Positions 23,241-32,807 of a DNA stretch of 64,000 nt are shown here, in pieces. The notes under the pieces were generated by a model. That model saw only the letters and a list, made by a program, of their open reading frames with translations. It was not told the origin of the DNA and searched no databases. The position numbers and the translations under genes are program-made. Each line of letters opens with the position of its first letter. Position 1 is the stretch's first letter. The stretch covers positions 1 through 64,000 of the forward strand of contig DHKO01000050.1 in assembly GCA_002404895.1 (NCBI GenBank), in the 5' to 3' direction. The stretch comes from Treponema sp. UBA4692. Its GTDB lineage: Bacteria; Spirochaetota; Spirochaetia; Treponematales; Treponemataceae.

Positions 23241-25166
23241 TTACTCCACAGTGACGCTTTTCGCAAGATTTCTCGGCTTGTCAGGGTCTATACCTTTTTG
23301 AACAGAGCAATAATAAGCAAAAAGCTGGGCAGGAATCACTGAAAGCATTGAAGCAAGCGAAGAATCAGTGTCTGGAATTGTGATAACTGTGTCGCAGATT
23401 TTGTCGAAACAGCCGGACTTGTCGAGAGTAATGCACATTGTGGCGGCTCCACGACTTTTAACTTCCAGAATATTTGACGCAAGCTTTTCATAAAGCTCGG
23501 GAACAGTCGCAATCGCGACAACCAGCGTATTTTTGTCGATTAAGGCAATCGGACCGTGCTTCAACTCGCCTGCCGCAAACGCCTCGCAGTGCATATAGCT
23601 CACTTCTTTTAGCTTTAGCGCGCTTTCAAGCGATGACGCGCTGTCAAACTGGCGGCCGATGTAGAAAATCTTTTCCTTGTTGAACTGCTCGGAAGCGAAT
23701 TTCTGGATTACAGCCAAGTTATCAAGAATCTCCTGAGCCTTTGAAGGAATTTTTTCAAGCTCGCACAAAAGATTTGAATATTCAGAGTCATCGATTGTTC
23801 CGCGAACTTTTCCAAGCTTCACCGCAAGAAGATAAAGACACATGAGCTGCGTTGTGTACGCTTTTGTTGACGCTACGGCAATTTCAGGACCTGCCCAAGT
23901 ATAAATCACCTCGTCGGCCTCGCGGCTGACTGTCGAGCCGACACAGTTTGTAATCGCAATCACTTTAGCCCCGGCTTTTTTTGCAAGGCGAAGAGCAGCC
24001 AAAGTGTCGGCAGTCTCGCCGGACTGGGAAATCACGATGAAAATGTCATCTTTGAACAAAATAGGATTTCTATATCTGAATTCAGAAGCCACATCAACAA
24101 CGACAGGAATTCTCGCGAATTTTTCAAACGCGTATTTTCCGACAACTCCTGCGTGGTAAGCCGTTCCGCAGGCCGTAATCACAATCCGCTTTGCGCGTGT
24201 CCAGTCCTCGTCAAAGCTGATTTCGTCAAATTTTATATCTGAAGGTCTGCCGCCGTAAAGCTCAAGCCGCGGACGCAAAGTATCTGTAAACGCTTTCGGC
24301 TGCTCAAAAATCTCTTTAAGCATAAAATGCGCGTATCCGTCTTTTTCCGCCGCAGACATATCCCAGTCAACATGGCTCGGCTCGCGGACGATTTTCTGCC
24401 CGTCCTCAGTGAAAAGGTCAACATGGTCGTTATACAAAACCGCGACTTCTTTCTGGTCAAGATAATAAACTTCGCGTGTGTATTCGAGAATCGCAGGAAC
24501 ATCAGAAGCGATGAAATTCTCGTTTTTTCCAAGACCGACAATCAGCGGAGCTTCCTTTCTCGCCGCAATAACCCTGTCGGGAAAATCCTTGCAGACAATT
24601 CCAAGCGCGTAGCTTCCCTCAAGCCGGTGAAGAGTCTCAAGAACCGCAGGAAAAATCTCGCCAGTTTTCTCATAAAAATAATTCACGAGATGAGCGACAA
24701 CTTCGGTGTCTGTCTGGCTCCTGAAAACGTCGCCCTTGTCCTGAAGCCAAGCTTTAAGCTTCGCGTAATTCTCGATAATTCCATTGTGGACAACCGCAAT
24801 CGAGCCTGAGACATTTGTCTGAGGATGGGCGTTAAGGTCGCTTGGCTCGCCGTGGGTTGCCCAGCGTGTGTGTCCAACGCCGACGTGTCCTTTCAAAATA
24901 TCGCCTGTTTTTTCAATCAAGCCAGAATAGCGTTTTTCAGTCTCTTCCTCGGTCTCGTTCTGCGATTTTTTTACGACTTCGCCTGTTATTTTCTCAACAA
25001 GAAATTTTAGCGCGCCTTTTGATTTTCTCACAAGAATTTCATCGGAATCTTCCGAAAGAACCGCGACTCCGGCCGAATCATAGCCGCGATATTCAAGTTT
25101 TCTAAGTCCGTTAATCAAAACAGGAGTCGCCTGCCTAGAGCCAACATATCCAACAATTCCGCACAT
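23241..25166 (-). CDS. glmS: Glutamine--fructose-6-phosphate aminotransferase (isomerizing)
   Basis: Makes glucosamine-6-phosphate for peptidoglycan and other amino sugars. The mature enzyme begins CGIVGYVG, with Cys2 the glutaminase nucleophile, followed by LRKLEYRGYDSAGVAV and GHTRWATHG. The isomerase half has two SIS domains: ISQSGETADTLAAL, then ASTKAYTTQL and the ending AKSVTVE. At 641 residues it is about 30 longer than usual because of an insert at about 65-95 (KSQNETEEETEKRY region). The ATG at 25166 has GGGGGA 5 bases upstream and places Cys at position 2; the longer frame from 25187 is not used. The short upstream DNA has no glmS ribozyme. Confidence 0.97.
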   Translation of the reverse strand: MCGIVGYVGSRQATPVLINGLRKLEYRGYDSAGVAVLSEDSDEILVRKSKGALKFLVEKITGEVVKKSQNETEEETEKRYSGLIEKTGDILKGHVGVGHTRWATHGEPSDLNAHPQTNVSGSIAVVHNGIIENYAKLKAWLQDKGDVFRSQTDTEVVAHLVNYFYEKTGEIFPAVLETLHRLEGSYALGIVCKDFPDRVIAARKEAPLIVGLGKNENFIASDVPAILEYTREVYYLDQKEVAVLYNDHVDLFTEDGQKIVREPSHVDWDMSAAEKDGYAHFMLKEIFEQPKAFTDTLRPRLELYGGRPSDIKFDEISFDEDWTRAKRIVITACGTAYHAGVVGKYAFEKFARIPVVVDVASEFRYRNPILFKDDIFIVISQSGETADTLAALRLAKKAGAKVIAITNCVGSTVSREADEVIYTWAGPEIAVASTKAYTTQLMCLYLLAVKLGKVRGTIDDSEYSNLLCELEKIPSKAQEILDNLAVIQKFASEQFNKEKIFYIGRQFDSASSLESALKLKEVSYMHCEAFAAGELKHGPIALIDKNTLVVAIATVPELYEKLASNILEVKSRGAATMCITLDKSGCFDKICDTVITIPDTDSSLASMLSVIPAQLFAYYCSVQKGIDPDKPRNLAKSVTVE

Positions 25167-25265
25167 ATTTCCCCCATAAAAAGCCAATGAAGAAATATAA
25201 ATTTCCGATTCGACTTTTCAACGCAATTTTTATCATTTTTCCTAAAATCAAAAATTAGGATTTTA

Positions 25266-26510
25266 TTATAGAATAACCGCAAGCATTTTTACAACTTCGA
25301 TGTCGTACAACTTTGGTTTTGATTCAAGCTCCCTCACCGCGCTTTCCTTGTCCGTAATCTGCTTGTAATTTCTAAGGCTGATAAGAGAATTATAACTTTC
25401 CGCAACGTGAATCAGACGCGCCACCTGCGGAATCGAATTTCCTTTCAAGCCTTCTGGATAGCCGCTTCCGTCCATATTTTCATGATGATATTTTGAAGCC
25501 TCCTCAAAGACTTTCCAGAATTTTTTCGGAACGAACCCAAGATAAGGCTCGAATTTCTCAACGTGAGTCTGCAAAAATTTCCGCTGCTCATCGCTTAAAT
25601 TTTCAGATTTCAGAAGATTTTCAGGCAAAGCCTTAAATCCGGCATCGTAAACCATCGCCGCGCAAAAATAAAGCTTCGCGGAATTATGGTTAAGCCCAAG
25701 TTTTCGGGCAAGTTTGTAGACAAGCTCGCTCACGTTTTTTGAATTATTTTTTCTGTCGGTGATTTTGTCGATTTCCTCGCCGAGTTTTTCACATTCTACG
25801 GCAAGTTTTTTTAGCTCGCTCTGCTCCTCGTCCGTCATTTCAGGAGCTGGAAGCGCGTCAACGCCCCAAGTGGAGCTTCCGGCAGACTTTAAATTCTCCA
25901 CAGAATCAAAATCAGTCAAAGTGTCGAGCAAAAACTGGCTGTTTTTCCGCTGCTGCTCAGCAAGAAGCTTTAGCGTGCGGTCAAGGCTTTTCATCTGCGA
26001 GCGGGATTTTCTTGAAATCATTATGAACGGAACGAAAATCAAAACAGCAAGAATTAAAACCGCCGCAAAAATCCAGAAAAGCCAGTTTTTTATCGATCTT
26101 AGCGCGGAAAGCTGATTTTCACTCTGCGCCTGAAATTTCTGGTTTTCAAGCTTTTCCTTTACTTTGTTCACCTGAACCTGAAGATAAGACGACGAAATTC
26201 CAGTGAAAATGTTCAGATTGCTGTCAACTTCTTCTATTAAACTGTAATTTTTGCTTTCGTCAATCTGGCGGATATATTTTTCATAAGCCTGCATTGAAAC
26301 CGCCGTAACATTTCCCGGAAAAACCGACGGCTCTTCAAACGAGCGCAAAAGCACATTTGTTTTTTCGTAAGCGTCAGATATTTTTCCATTCTGCAGCTCC
26401 GTTTTTATAGACTCGACCTGCTGCCTTACAATCTGCTCCGGCAAGTCCGCAAAAGCGCAGGCGCAAAGAGACGCAAAAAAAAGCGAAATTATAATTCTAA
26501 TAGATTTCAT
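25266..26510 (-). CDS. Membrane HD-GYP-like protein with altered HD pair
   Basis: The 414-residue protein has a signal-like N-terminus (cleavage near AFA), a helical periplasmic region to about 145, a membrane helix (about 147-168), a coiled-coil linker, and a C-terminal HD-GYP domain (about 255-414). The GYP signature is present (YHHENMDGSGYPEGLKG, about 338-355) and the C-terminal QVARLIHVAESYNSL fits, but the motif normally HDIGK is YDAGF, losing the His of the HD pair and the Lys. HD-GYP enzymes hydrolyse cyclic-di-GMP; this one may be impaired or act as a sensor. It overlaps the end of the upstream gene by 14 bases and so is translationally coupled to it. Confidence 0.85.
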   Translation of the reverse strand: MKSIRIIISLFFASLCACAFADLPEQIVRQQVESIKTELQNGKISDAYEKTNVLLRSFEEPSVFPGNVTAVSMQAYEKYIRQIDESKNYSLIEEVDSNLNIFTGISSSYLQVQVNKVKEKLENQKFQAQSENQLSALRSIKNWLFWIFAAVLILAVLIFVPFIMISRKSRSQMKSLDRTLKLLAEQQRKNSQFLLDTLTDFDSVENLKSAGSSTWGVDALPAPEMTDEEQSELKKLAVECEKLGEEIDKITDRKNNSKNVSELVYKLARKLGLNHNSAKLYFCAAMVYDAGFKALPENLLKSENLSDEQRKFLQTHVEKFEPYLGFVPKKFWKVFEEASKYHHENMDGSGYPEGLKGNSIPQVARLIHVAESYNSLISLRNYKQITDKESAVRELESKPKLYDIEVVKMLAVIL

Positions 26511-27147
26511 GCCCAGCTCCTTTTAGTTCACGGTTTCTTTTCAAGATTTGAGACCTTTTGTAAGCCCGCTCGTTCGCAATCGTTTTTTCGATGAACGAAT
26601 ACAAGTCAATCGCCTCGAAATTTTCAATGTTCATTTCAATCACGCAAAGCGAAATATTTTTTGCAAGCTCAAAATCTTCCGCCAAAACGAGATTCCGCGC
26701 CTTTTCAAGCACGAGATTCTCAATCTGAGGATAATTTTCCTGATTTCTGCTGTTTTTTAAGATTTGCGCGACAGACTCCGACGAGCGCATTTCCACCGCC
26801 GAATCAAGCTCCGCCAGAATTTCAAGAAGCTCGGAGTCATTTTCAGGATTAAAGCTCAAATTCTGAGTTACGATTTCCGGAATTTTGCTTTCAGCATTTC
26901 CATAGTTTTCAGAATTTGCAAAATTTTCAGATTCCACAGTTTTTTCGCTGTCCATGGTTTCCGCAGATTTTTTTTCAGACGAAGATTTTTTCTTCAAAGA
27001 ATTGTCTTTCGCAAAAACAGAGAAAGAAAGAAGAAAAACAAGCGAGAAAATCACGGAAAAGACGTTTTTAATAAAAAACGTGCCGCAGAAAGATTTTCCG
27101 GCGTTTTTTCCAAAGGATTTTCCAGCTTTCAGATTTTGATTTTTCAT
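26497..27147 (-). CDS. Hypothetical exported or membrane-anchored protein
   Basis: I do not recognise this 216-residue protein. It has a basic N-terminus and one hydrophobic segment (about 27-46, VFSVIFSLVFLLSFSVFA), a Lys/Ser/Glu-rich stretch (about 50-95), then amphipathic helices (about 105-210) with a TPR-like feel (SLCVIEMNIENFEAIDLYSF). The ATG at 27147 is preferred to the one at 27165 because it starts closer to the signal. Its end overlaps the HD-GYP-like gene by 14 bases and it begins 28 bases after mnmE, so it belongs to that operon and may partner the HD-GYP-like protein, whose own periplasmic region is also helical. Confidence 0.65.
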   Translation of the reverse strand: MKNQNLKAGKSFGKNAGKSFCGTFFIKNVFSVIFSLVFLLSFSVFAKDNSLKKKSSSEKKSAETMDSEKTVESENFANSENYGNAESKIPEIVTQNLSFNPENDSELLEILAELDSAVEMRSSESVAQILKNSRNQENYPQIENLVLEKARNLVLAEDFELAKNISLCVIEMNIENFEAIDLYSFIEKTIANERAYKRSQILKRNRELKGAGHEIY

Positions 27148-27175
27148 CTTAATGCAAGCGTTCAAAGCAAATCTC

Positions 27176-28666
27176 TTATTTTCCGACGCAAAATCTTGAA
27201 AAAATCGAGCCTAGAACATCATCAGGAGTCACTTCGCCAGTAACCTCGCCAAGATAGTCAAGGCAGTCCTCCAAATCCTGAACAACAGCGTCAAGCGCGT
27301 AATCCTTCGTCGCAAGCGAAAGCGCGTGATTCACACATTCAAGTGCCTGCTCAACCGCCTCTTTTTGCCGCTCGGAGCCAAGCCCAGTCTGCGCCCTGTC
27401 GGATTCAGAAGCCTTCATCAAAATATTTTTCACTGCGGAACTGAGCGCGCCAAGCCCCAAGCCTTTTTTCGCGGCAATTTTCACACAAACAAAAGGACTG
27501 AGATTTTTATCTTTAGAATTTTGACTTTCAGAATAAAGATTCAAGAAATCTTTCAAAAACGGCAAATCAGCTGGAGAAACTCTGTCCGCGTCAAATTCTT
27601 CATTTTCTTTTTTATCTTCAATGATTTTGTCGCATTTATTTAAAACGAGAATCAGCGGCTTTTTGTTTTCAAGCGCGTTTTTTATGAATTTTTTGTCTTC
27701 ATCATCAAGACAATTTTTGATTCCGCAAGATGAGTCAACGAGATACAAAATCAAGTCAGCCTCAACGCTCAAGTCTTTAGTGCGCTCAACTCCAACCGCC
27801 TCGATTTTGTCGCTTGTCTCGCGCAAGCCTGCCGTGTCAAAAAGCCTGGCAGGAACGCCGTCAAAGTCAATCCAGCTTTCAATAAAATCGCGTGTAGTGC
27901 CTTCGATATCGCTAACAATCGCGCGGTCTTCCTTTAAAAGCGCGTTAAAAAGCGAGGATTTTCCGGCGTTTGTGCGGCCGCAAAGAACAACGCGCGCGCC
28001 GTCCTGATAAATTTTCTCGCTGTTCCAAGATGAAGCAAGAGCGGAAAGCTCCGCCGAAGCCTTTTTCAAGTCGGTCGAGTCATAGGAATCAGCGATTGTC
28101 TCCTCGTCCTCCGGATATTCGATTCCAACCTCGATTGAAGCCAAAGTGTCAACAACAAGCTTTTTGATTTTGTCGATTGTCTCGAAAAGATTCCCCGCAA
28201 GCCGGCCAGCCGCCCTTGAACGCCCCGCATTTGTCTTTGAGTCGATTATTTCCCTGATTGCCTCAGCGCGCGTCAAATCGGTTTTTCCGTTTATGTATGC
28301 GCGGAAAGTGAATTCTCCGCGTTCAGCCTGCCTGAATCCGTTTTTCAAAAGGACATTGTAAATCGCCTGAACAACATTCACTCCGCCGTGGCAGCTGATT
28401 TCGCACATTTCCTCGCCGGTGAAGCTTTTCGGCGCGCGGAAAACAGAAACAAGAACTTCGTCAATTTTTGCGCCGCCGTCAACAATCCAGCCGTAGACGA
28501 TTGAATTTCCAGCCGATTCAAGAAGAGCTTTCGGCCGTGAAAATATTTTTGAAACAAGGGAAACGCAGTTTTTTCCAGAAGCGCGCACAATTCCAAGCGC
28601 AGCCGGAGCAAGAGCCGTAGCAATCGCCGCAATCGGCTCCTCCGGTGTATATCCAAGGTTTGTCAT
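27176..28666 (-). CDS. mnmE: tRNA modification GTPase MnmE
   Basis: MnmE with MnmG makes the (carboxymethyl)aminomethyl group at wobble U34 of several tRNAs. The 496-residue protein shows the folate-binding N-domain (IAAIATALAPAALGIVRASG), the inserted GTPase (GRTNAGKSSLFN P-loop, DIEGTTRDF, DTAGLR, LVLNKCD) and the C-terminal FCVGK with the essential Cys. The GTPase carries an acidic insert (KKENEEFDAD region, about 345-375). It is the first gene of an operon with a hypothetical and an HD-GYP-like gene; mnmG is not in the window. No clear ribosome site is visible before the ATG. Confidence 0.96.
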   Translation of the reverse strand: MTNLGYTPEEPIAAIATALAPAALGIVRASGKNCVSLVSKIFSRPKALLESAGNSIVYGWIVDGGAKIDEVLVSVFRAPKSFTGEEMCEISCHGGVNVVQAIYNVLLKNGFRQAERGEFTFRAYINGKTDLTRAEAIREIIDSKTNAGRSRAAGRLAGNLFETIDKIKKLVVDTLASIEVGIEYPEDEETIADSYDSTDLKKASAELSALASSWNSEKIYQDGARVVLCGRTNAGKSSLFNALLKEDRAIVSDIEGTTRDFIESWIDFDGVPARLFDTAGLRETSDKIEAVGVERTKDLSVEADLILYLVDSSCGIKNCLDDEDKKFIKNALENKKPLILVLNKCDKIIEDKKENEEFDADRVSPADLPFLKDFLNLYSESQNSKDKNLSPFVCVKIAAKKGLGLGALSSAVKNILMKASESDRAQTGLGSERQKEAVEQALECVNHALSLATKDYALDAVVQDLEDCLDYLGEVTGEVTPDDVLGSIFSRFCVGK

Positions 28667-28701
28667 AAAGATGATTCTATCGTATTTTTGGGGAAACTTA
28701 T

Positions 28702-28746
28702 AGATTCAAGAATCTTAGATTCAAGAATCTTAGATTCAAGAATCTT
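28702..28746. repeat. Three tandem 15-bp palindromic units
   Basis: AGATTCAAGAATCTT occurs three times head to tail with no mismatch; each unit is itself an inverted repeat (AGATTC-AA-GAATCT). A decayed fourth, AATTCATGAATCGT, follows and overlaps the stop of the next gene. It lies between the DUF4015 gene and mnmE. Confidence 0.9.
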
Positions 28747-28749
28747 AAT

Positions 28750-31299
28750 TCATGAATCGTAGGCTGCCCAAAGTTTCTTGATGTCGCCAAGAGACGGAAA
28801 TCCGCTGGATTTCTCGCGTTTTTCCTGCTCGCGGATTGAGTCCCAGGCGGTCGTGTCTGAAGACGGAGAAACAGCTTCAAATTCATTGTCTCCGTCATAA
28901 TTTTCAGAATCGCCTTTTGTCTGAGGATTAACAGAAAGCGGATACTCGGCAGATTTTGAGCCGCCGCTTAACGCAGGCTTCCTGAACTTTGAGTCAGCCT
29001 CGAATGACGGCCACGGATATTTTGAGTCTCCAACATCAGGCGAAAGGTCGTCGTAGCGGCAAAGCCCGTTCCAGTACATATATCCTCGGTTCACAGAGTC
29101 TCGCACGCCGTAAATCTCTTTCTGGACATAATCCTTGCTGTACCATGCGCGGTCGTAGCTCACATTAAGATAAAAAGCCTGAACCCACGGACGGATAATC
29201 AGCTTGTTTCTGCCGATTACAGTGTTGCGGTAAGTTCCATAATAATAAATTCTGTAAGGACGCTCGCTTGCAGGCGCGTAATTCAAGAAGCTCTGCTCGA
29301 AATGGCTCGGATAAAACATCGGGCAGACAATATCCACATATTCCGCAAGCTGCTCGACATCCTGGCCTGTCCGCGTGCCAGAACGATACCAGCCGTTCGC
29401 GCCGTAAATATCGATTCCGATTGGAGCGTCTATATTTTTTCTCGCGTAGCTCAAGAACGAATGCAAAGCCGATTCCTTGTCCATTCCTGCGCTTTTCCAT
29501 CTGAACTGCGCGTTCGCCATATTTTTTCCGTCGGTCGGAAATCTGATGTAGTCAAACTGAATCTCGTCGAAACCTCGCTCCACAAGCTCTTTTGCAATGT
29601 GGACAAAATATTCCCAGACCTCAGGAGAATAAGGGTCAACCCAGTCCTCGTCATAATAAGTCGCTTTTGTGGCTCCAGTCTCGTTTCCGTTCGCGTCAAC
29701 GACTTTCTCGTAGCCGGAAATTCCTTTCCAGGGGCGGTTCAAAGCCTTGTCCCAGACCGCGTACTGCTTTTTTCCGTACTGGGCAAGATTTTTGTCCTTA
29801 AAAGTTACAATCCGCGCAATCAGATAAATTCCCTGCTTTTTCATCTCGGGAACAAAAGTGTCCAAGTCGAGCTTCCAGCGCGAGACAAAGCCTTTTTCAC
29901 GCACAAGAGGGTCGTTCGGCTCAAAGCGAAGCCCGCCGTAATCGTCTTTCATATCGATTACCATTGAGTCAAGCTTGTTTTCCTTTATGATTTTCACATA
30001 GCTGTCGATTCCTTTTTTGTCCATCAGCTTGTGCGCCTGAATGTAAATAGACTTGTGTCCGCTTGCTTTCTCCGCGTATTTGTTGTTTATGTCGTCCGGA
30101 TACAAAAGCCAAAGCTCGTTCAGGCAGATTCCATTTTTGTTTCCACCGATTCCGCTTCCGTCCACGCCGTTTCTATTTTCAATAGAAGGAATCCAGACCG
30201 CGTTCAAAGTGTCGTTTTTCGCAAGAACGTTGAAAAATCCGCGCCATTTGTTGTATTCAGGCGGAACAAAATCCGCCGAATTTGTTGAAGGATTAAAAGC
30301 CGCAACCTCGCCCGGTCTTGAGTACAAAAGTTTCGTTCCGTCGTAAAAAAGGCCGTCGATTGTGTCGGCTGGCTCGCTTCCGGAAAAAATAAGCTCGCCG
30401 CGCTTTGTCTCCCAGTTGAACTTGTAAATTCTCGGAAGATAAGACTGCGAAAGGAAAATCTCCGTTGAAGCGTTTCCGTTCTCATCGGTTTTCACAACAG
30501 GCAGAATGTCTGAAATCTCGTCAGGATAAGTCTGAGTCTTCATATTCTCGATTCCGCCGTTGCAGTCGCGCCAAGTAACGTTTTTTGCATTGTCGCCCGG
30601 AAAGCAGTAAGAGAATCCGAAAATCGTGTGCGCCATAAACACGACAAGCTCCGTCGGATTTTCCGCTGTCGGCTTTCTCGCAGGCAAGCTGCAGACCGCA
30701 ACCGCCTTGATTCCAGAAGTGTAAGCGGAAGTTGAGCCAAGCGATTTCCAGTTTTTTCCGCCGTCATAAGTTATGTAAACGTCATCTTTCGTTGCCGTAA
30801 CAAGAATATTCGGATTTTGAGGATGGGCTGCCAAATCCTTTAGCTGGGCAGGCTGCTTTGTAAAATAAGTGTTAGTTCCGTCCCATTCTTTTATCGTGAG
30901 AAACGGCAAGCCTTCGTTTCGCATATCAAAAACTGAAAGGTCAGAACTGTGGATAATTCCTTGATTTGTAAGGAAATACCATTCAGTTTTGTTTTCACTG
31001 TTTTCGTTGCTAAAAGGAGAGCCATCTGAAAAATTTTCAGATGAAGATGAGCCGCCTGAAAAAGAATCTGTCCGCAAAATTTTCGTCACTTTTCCCTGCG
31101 TCCAAAGAGGAACCGCCGTGCGCGTGGAAGTGATTTTATAAAGCCCGGACTCGCTTCCGGCAAGCATAAAGCCCGAGTCAGGACCTTCGGAAACCTGAGT
31201 TTCGGCTTCGGGCAGCTTGTACAAAGTTTCATCGCTCTGAGCAGGAGCAAGACAAGAACTTACTGAAATAACAAAAAGCAAAGAAAAAAGTATGCGCAT
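28750..31299 (-). CDS. DUF4015 (putative glycosyl hydrolase) lipoprotein with sensor-like N-terminal half
   Basis: The 849-residue protein has a lipobox (VISVSSC) and two parts. Residues about 30-420 have beta-propeller character, with an Asp-box-like ITYDGGKNW. Residues about 430-775 match the DUF4015/GHL TIM barrel: SMVIDMKDDYGGLRF, PEMKKQGIYLIARIVTFKD, YDEDWVDPYSPEVWEY, RGFDEIQFDYIRFPTDG, IGIDIYGANGWYR and VDIVCPMFYPSHF. This family is a predicted polysaccharide hydrolase whose substrate is unknown; the acid residues of IQFDYIRFP and YDEDW may be catalytic. The last about 75 residues are Ser/Glu-rich. It is divergent from the gene at 31421. The start ATG lacks a clear ribosome site. Confidence 0.85.
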   Translation of the reverse strand: MRILFSLLFVISVSSCLAPAQSDETLYKLPEAETQVSEGPDSGFMLAGSESGLYKITSTRTAVPLWTQGKVTKILRTDSFSGGSSSSENFSDGSPFSNENSENKTEWYFLTNQGIIHSSDLSVFDMRNEGLPFLTIKEWDGTNTYFTKQPAQLKDLAAHPQNPNILVTATKDDVYITYDGGKNWKSLGSTSAYTSGIKAVAVCSLPARKPTAENPTELVVFMAHTIFGFSYCFPGDNAKNVTWRDCNGGIENMKTQTYPDEISDILPVVKTDENGNASTEIFLSQSYLPRIYKFNWETKRGELIFSGSEPADTIDGLFYDGTKLLYSRPGEVAAFNPSTNSADFVPPEYNKWRGFFNVLAKNDTLNAVWIPSIENRNGVDGSGIGGNKNGICLNELWLLYPDDINNKYAEKASGHKSIYIQAHKLMDKKGIDSYVKIIKENKLDSMVIDMKDDYGGLRFEPNDPLVREKGFVSRWKLDLDTFVPEMKKQGIYLIARIVTFKDKNLAQYGKKQYAVWDKALNRPWKGISGYEKVVDANGNETGATKATYYDEDWVDPYSPEVWEYFVHIAKELVERGFDEIQFDYIRFPTDGKNMANAQFRWKSAGMDKESALHSFLSYARKNIDAPIGIDIYGANGWYRSGTRTGQDVEQLAEYVDIVCPMFYPSHFEQSFLNYAPASERPYRIYYYGTYRNTVIGRNKLIIRPWVQAFYLNVSYDRAWYSKDYVQKEIYGVRDSVNRGYMYWNGLCRYDDLSPDVGDSKYPWPSFEADSKFRKPALSGGSKSAEYPLSVNPQTKGDSENYDGDNEFEAVSPSSDTTAWDSIREQEKREKSSGFPSLGDIKKLWAAYDS

Positions 31300-31420
31300 A
31301 TTTCATTTATCGGAAAATCGGCCGATAATTTTAATGATACAATCGAAAATCGCAGAAAAATCGAGAAATTGAAAATAAAACAGCAAAAATTCAAAAAGTA
31401 AAATTAAAAAAGGATAAAAA

Positions 31421-32710
31421 ATGACAAAAAAAATTAAAAAAGTTGAAATCAAAAAATCAGAAGAGAAAATCAGAATAAATAAGAAGATAATTCTCGTGGC
31501 TGCAATCATCACTTTAGTTCTCGCTGTTGTTTTTGCTCTCGCGGCGATAATTTTTTCGGGCAAGAAAAACACAGTCGCAATCTGGGGACTTGAAAAGCCG
31601 CAGTCGCTTGCAGTCAAATCAGAAATCGAAAAAATCTCAAAAGAGCAGAATCTCGCGCTTGAAGTTCAGATTCTCGACGGAGAAAAAAGCCTTTCAAGCC
31701 AGCTTATGATTCCGGCGAAAATTCTTGCGGTAATCACAACAAAAGGCTACGGAACAGAAACGGCGGAAAGCAAGGCTGGCAAAAATTCCGCGCTTCCGGC
31801 AGACTTGACTTCAGAAATGACATCTTCAATGCGCACCGCCGCAAAAATCACGAGAAACGCAAAAAATGAAAAAGATGAAAGAAAAATCTCCGTGATTCCG
31901 CTTCTTTCCGACAATCTTGAAATCGACATTGCAACTCAGGCTTTCAGAAATTCTGGAATGAACGCGATTTCAACGTGGAGCGACATCGAAAATTTCAGCA
32001 AAATCCAGAAAAGGAAAATCGAATTTCCGCTTGTTTTCGCAGGCGCGGACGGAAAATTCTTCCTTGACCTTTTAGGCGGGCTTGCAGAAGCGTTTGACGG
32101 CCAAGACTCGTACAAAAAAGCAAGAGAAATTCTGAAAAACGAGGCTGGAAAAAGATTCAACGCGGCAGAGCTTGCAGACGAGCTTGCGCAAAATCCGGAC
32201 TCGCCGCTAATCACTTCGGTCAGAACTCTGAAAAACTGGCAGAAAAACGAACTTTTGAATCCGAACACTTTCGCGCTTTCAAAAAGAGATGTGAACGCGT
32301 TCGTCTCAAGCGGTCTTGCGTCAGGATTTTTTATGAGCCTTTCAGACCACAGAAATTTCGGAGGCAAAATCTCAAATTATTCTTCTATATATTTGCCGTC
32401 TGAAAACAATGCGGCCGCAAGATGCTTCACTTCGGCGACAATTTGCGCAGTTCCTCTAAAAAAATCAAAATCCGTGGAAAAACTGATAAGAACGCTCGTT
32501 TCGCAGGAAGGACAGGAAAATCTAAGCCGCGCGACAGGATTAGCCCCGGTTCTCGCGCACTGCCGCACGCCAGACAAACAGGCGGACGATGTAAGATACT
32601 GGATTGCAGCGACAAACACGCCAAACGCAGGGCTTGGAAACGAAATATTCTTTACGACTTCTCAATACCGCCAGCTTGCAAAAGAACTCGCCGCAAAAGT
32701 GATGTATTAA
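31421..32710 (+). CDS. Membrane-anchored solute-binding-protein-like protein
   Basis: The 429-residue protein has a Lys-rich start, one membrane helix (about 25-47), then a region like type 2 extracellular solute-binding proteins: TVAIWGLEKPQSLAV, VIPLLSDNLEIDIATQAFRN, ISTWSDIENF, VFAGADGKFFLDLLGGL, and a C-terminal VPLKKSKSVEKLIRTLVSQEGQENLSRATGL. The last element is characteristic of family 1 sugar-binding proteins. It is tethered by an uncleaved helix instead of a lipobox, and no permease genes are beside it, so it may sense or present a ligand instead of feeding a transporter. AAGGAT precedes the ATG by 6 bases. Confidence 0.65.
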   Translation: MTKKIKKVEIKKSEEKIRINKKIILVAAIITLVLAVVFALAAIIFSGKKNTVAIWGLEKPQSLAVKSEIEKISKEQNLALEVQILDGEKSLSSQLMIPAKILAVITTKGYGTETAESKAGKNSALPADLTSEMTSSMRTAAKITRNAKNEKDERKISVIPLLSDNLEIDIATQAFRNSGMNAISTWSDIENFSKIQKRKIEFPLVFAGADGKFFLDLLGGLAEAFDGQDSYKKAREILKNEAGKRFNAAELADELAQNPDSPLITSVRTLKNWQKNELLNPNTFALSKRDVNAFVSSGLASGFFMSLSDHRNFGGKISNYSSIYLPSENNAAARCFTSATICAVPLKKSKSVEKLIRTLVSQEGQENLSRATGLAPVLAHCRTPDKQADDVRYWIAATNTPNAGLGNEIFFTTSQYRQLAKELAAKVMY

Positions 32711-32807
32711 AAAACGGCTAAAACAGAAACTCCGCAGGCGAAATGAAAAAGGACATTTTTGCTTCAAATGACAAGTGAAAGAAGCAAACATCCTGTACTT
32801 AGGAGAT

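Noticed and set aside
25167..25265. glmS ribozyme before glmS
   Set aside because: Only about 100 bases separate glmS from the next gene upstream and I see no ribozyme core; the region is simple A+T-rich DNA.
28702..28746. CRISPR or attachment site
   Set aside because: Repeats abut without spacers and there is no integrase or tRNA next to them.
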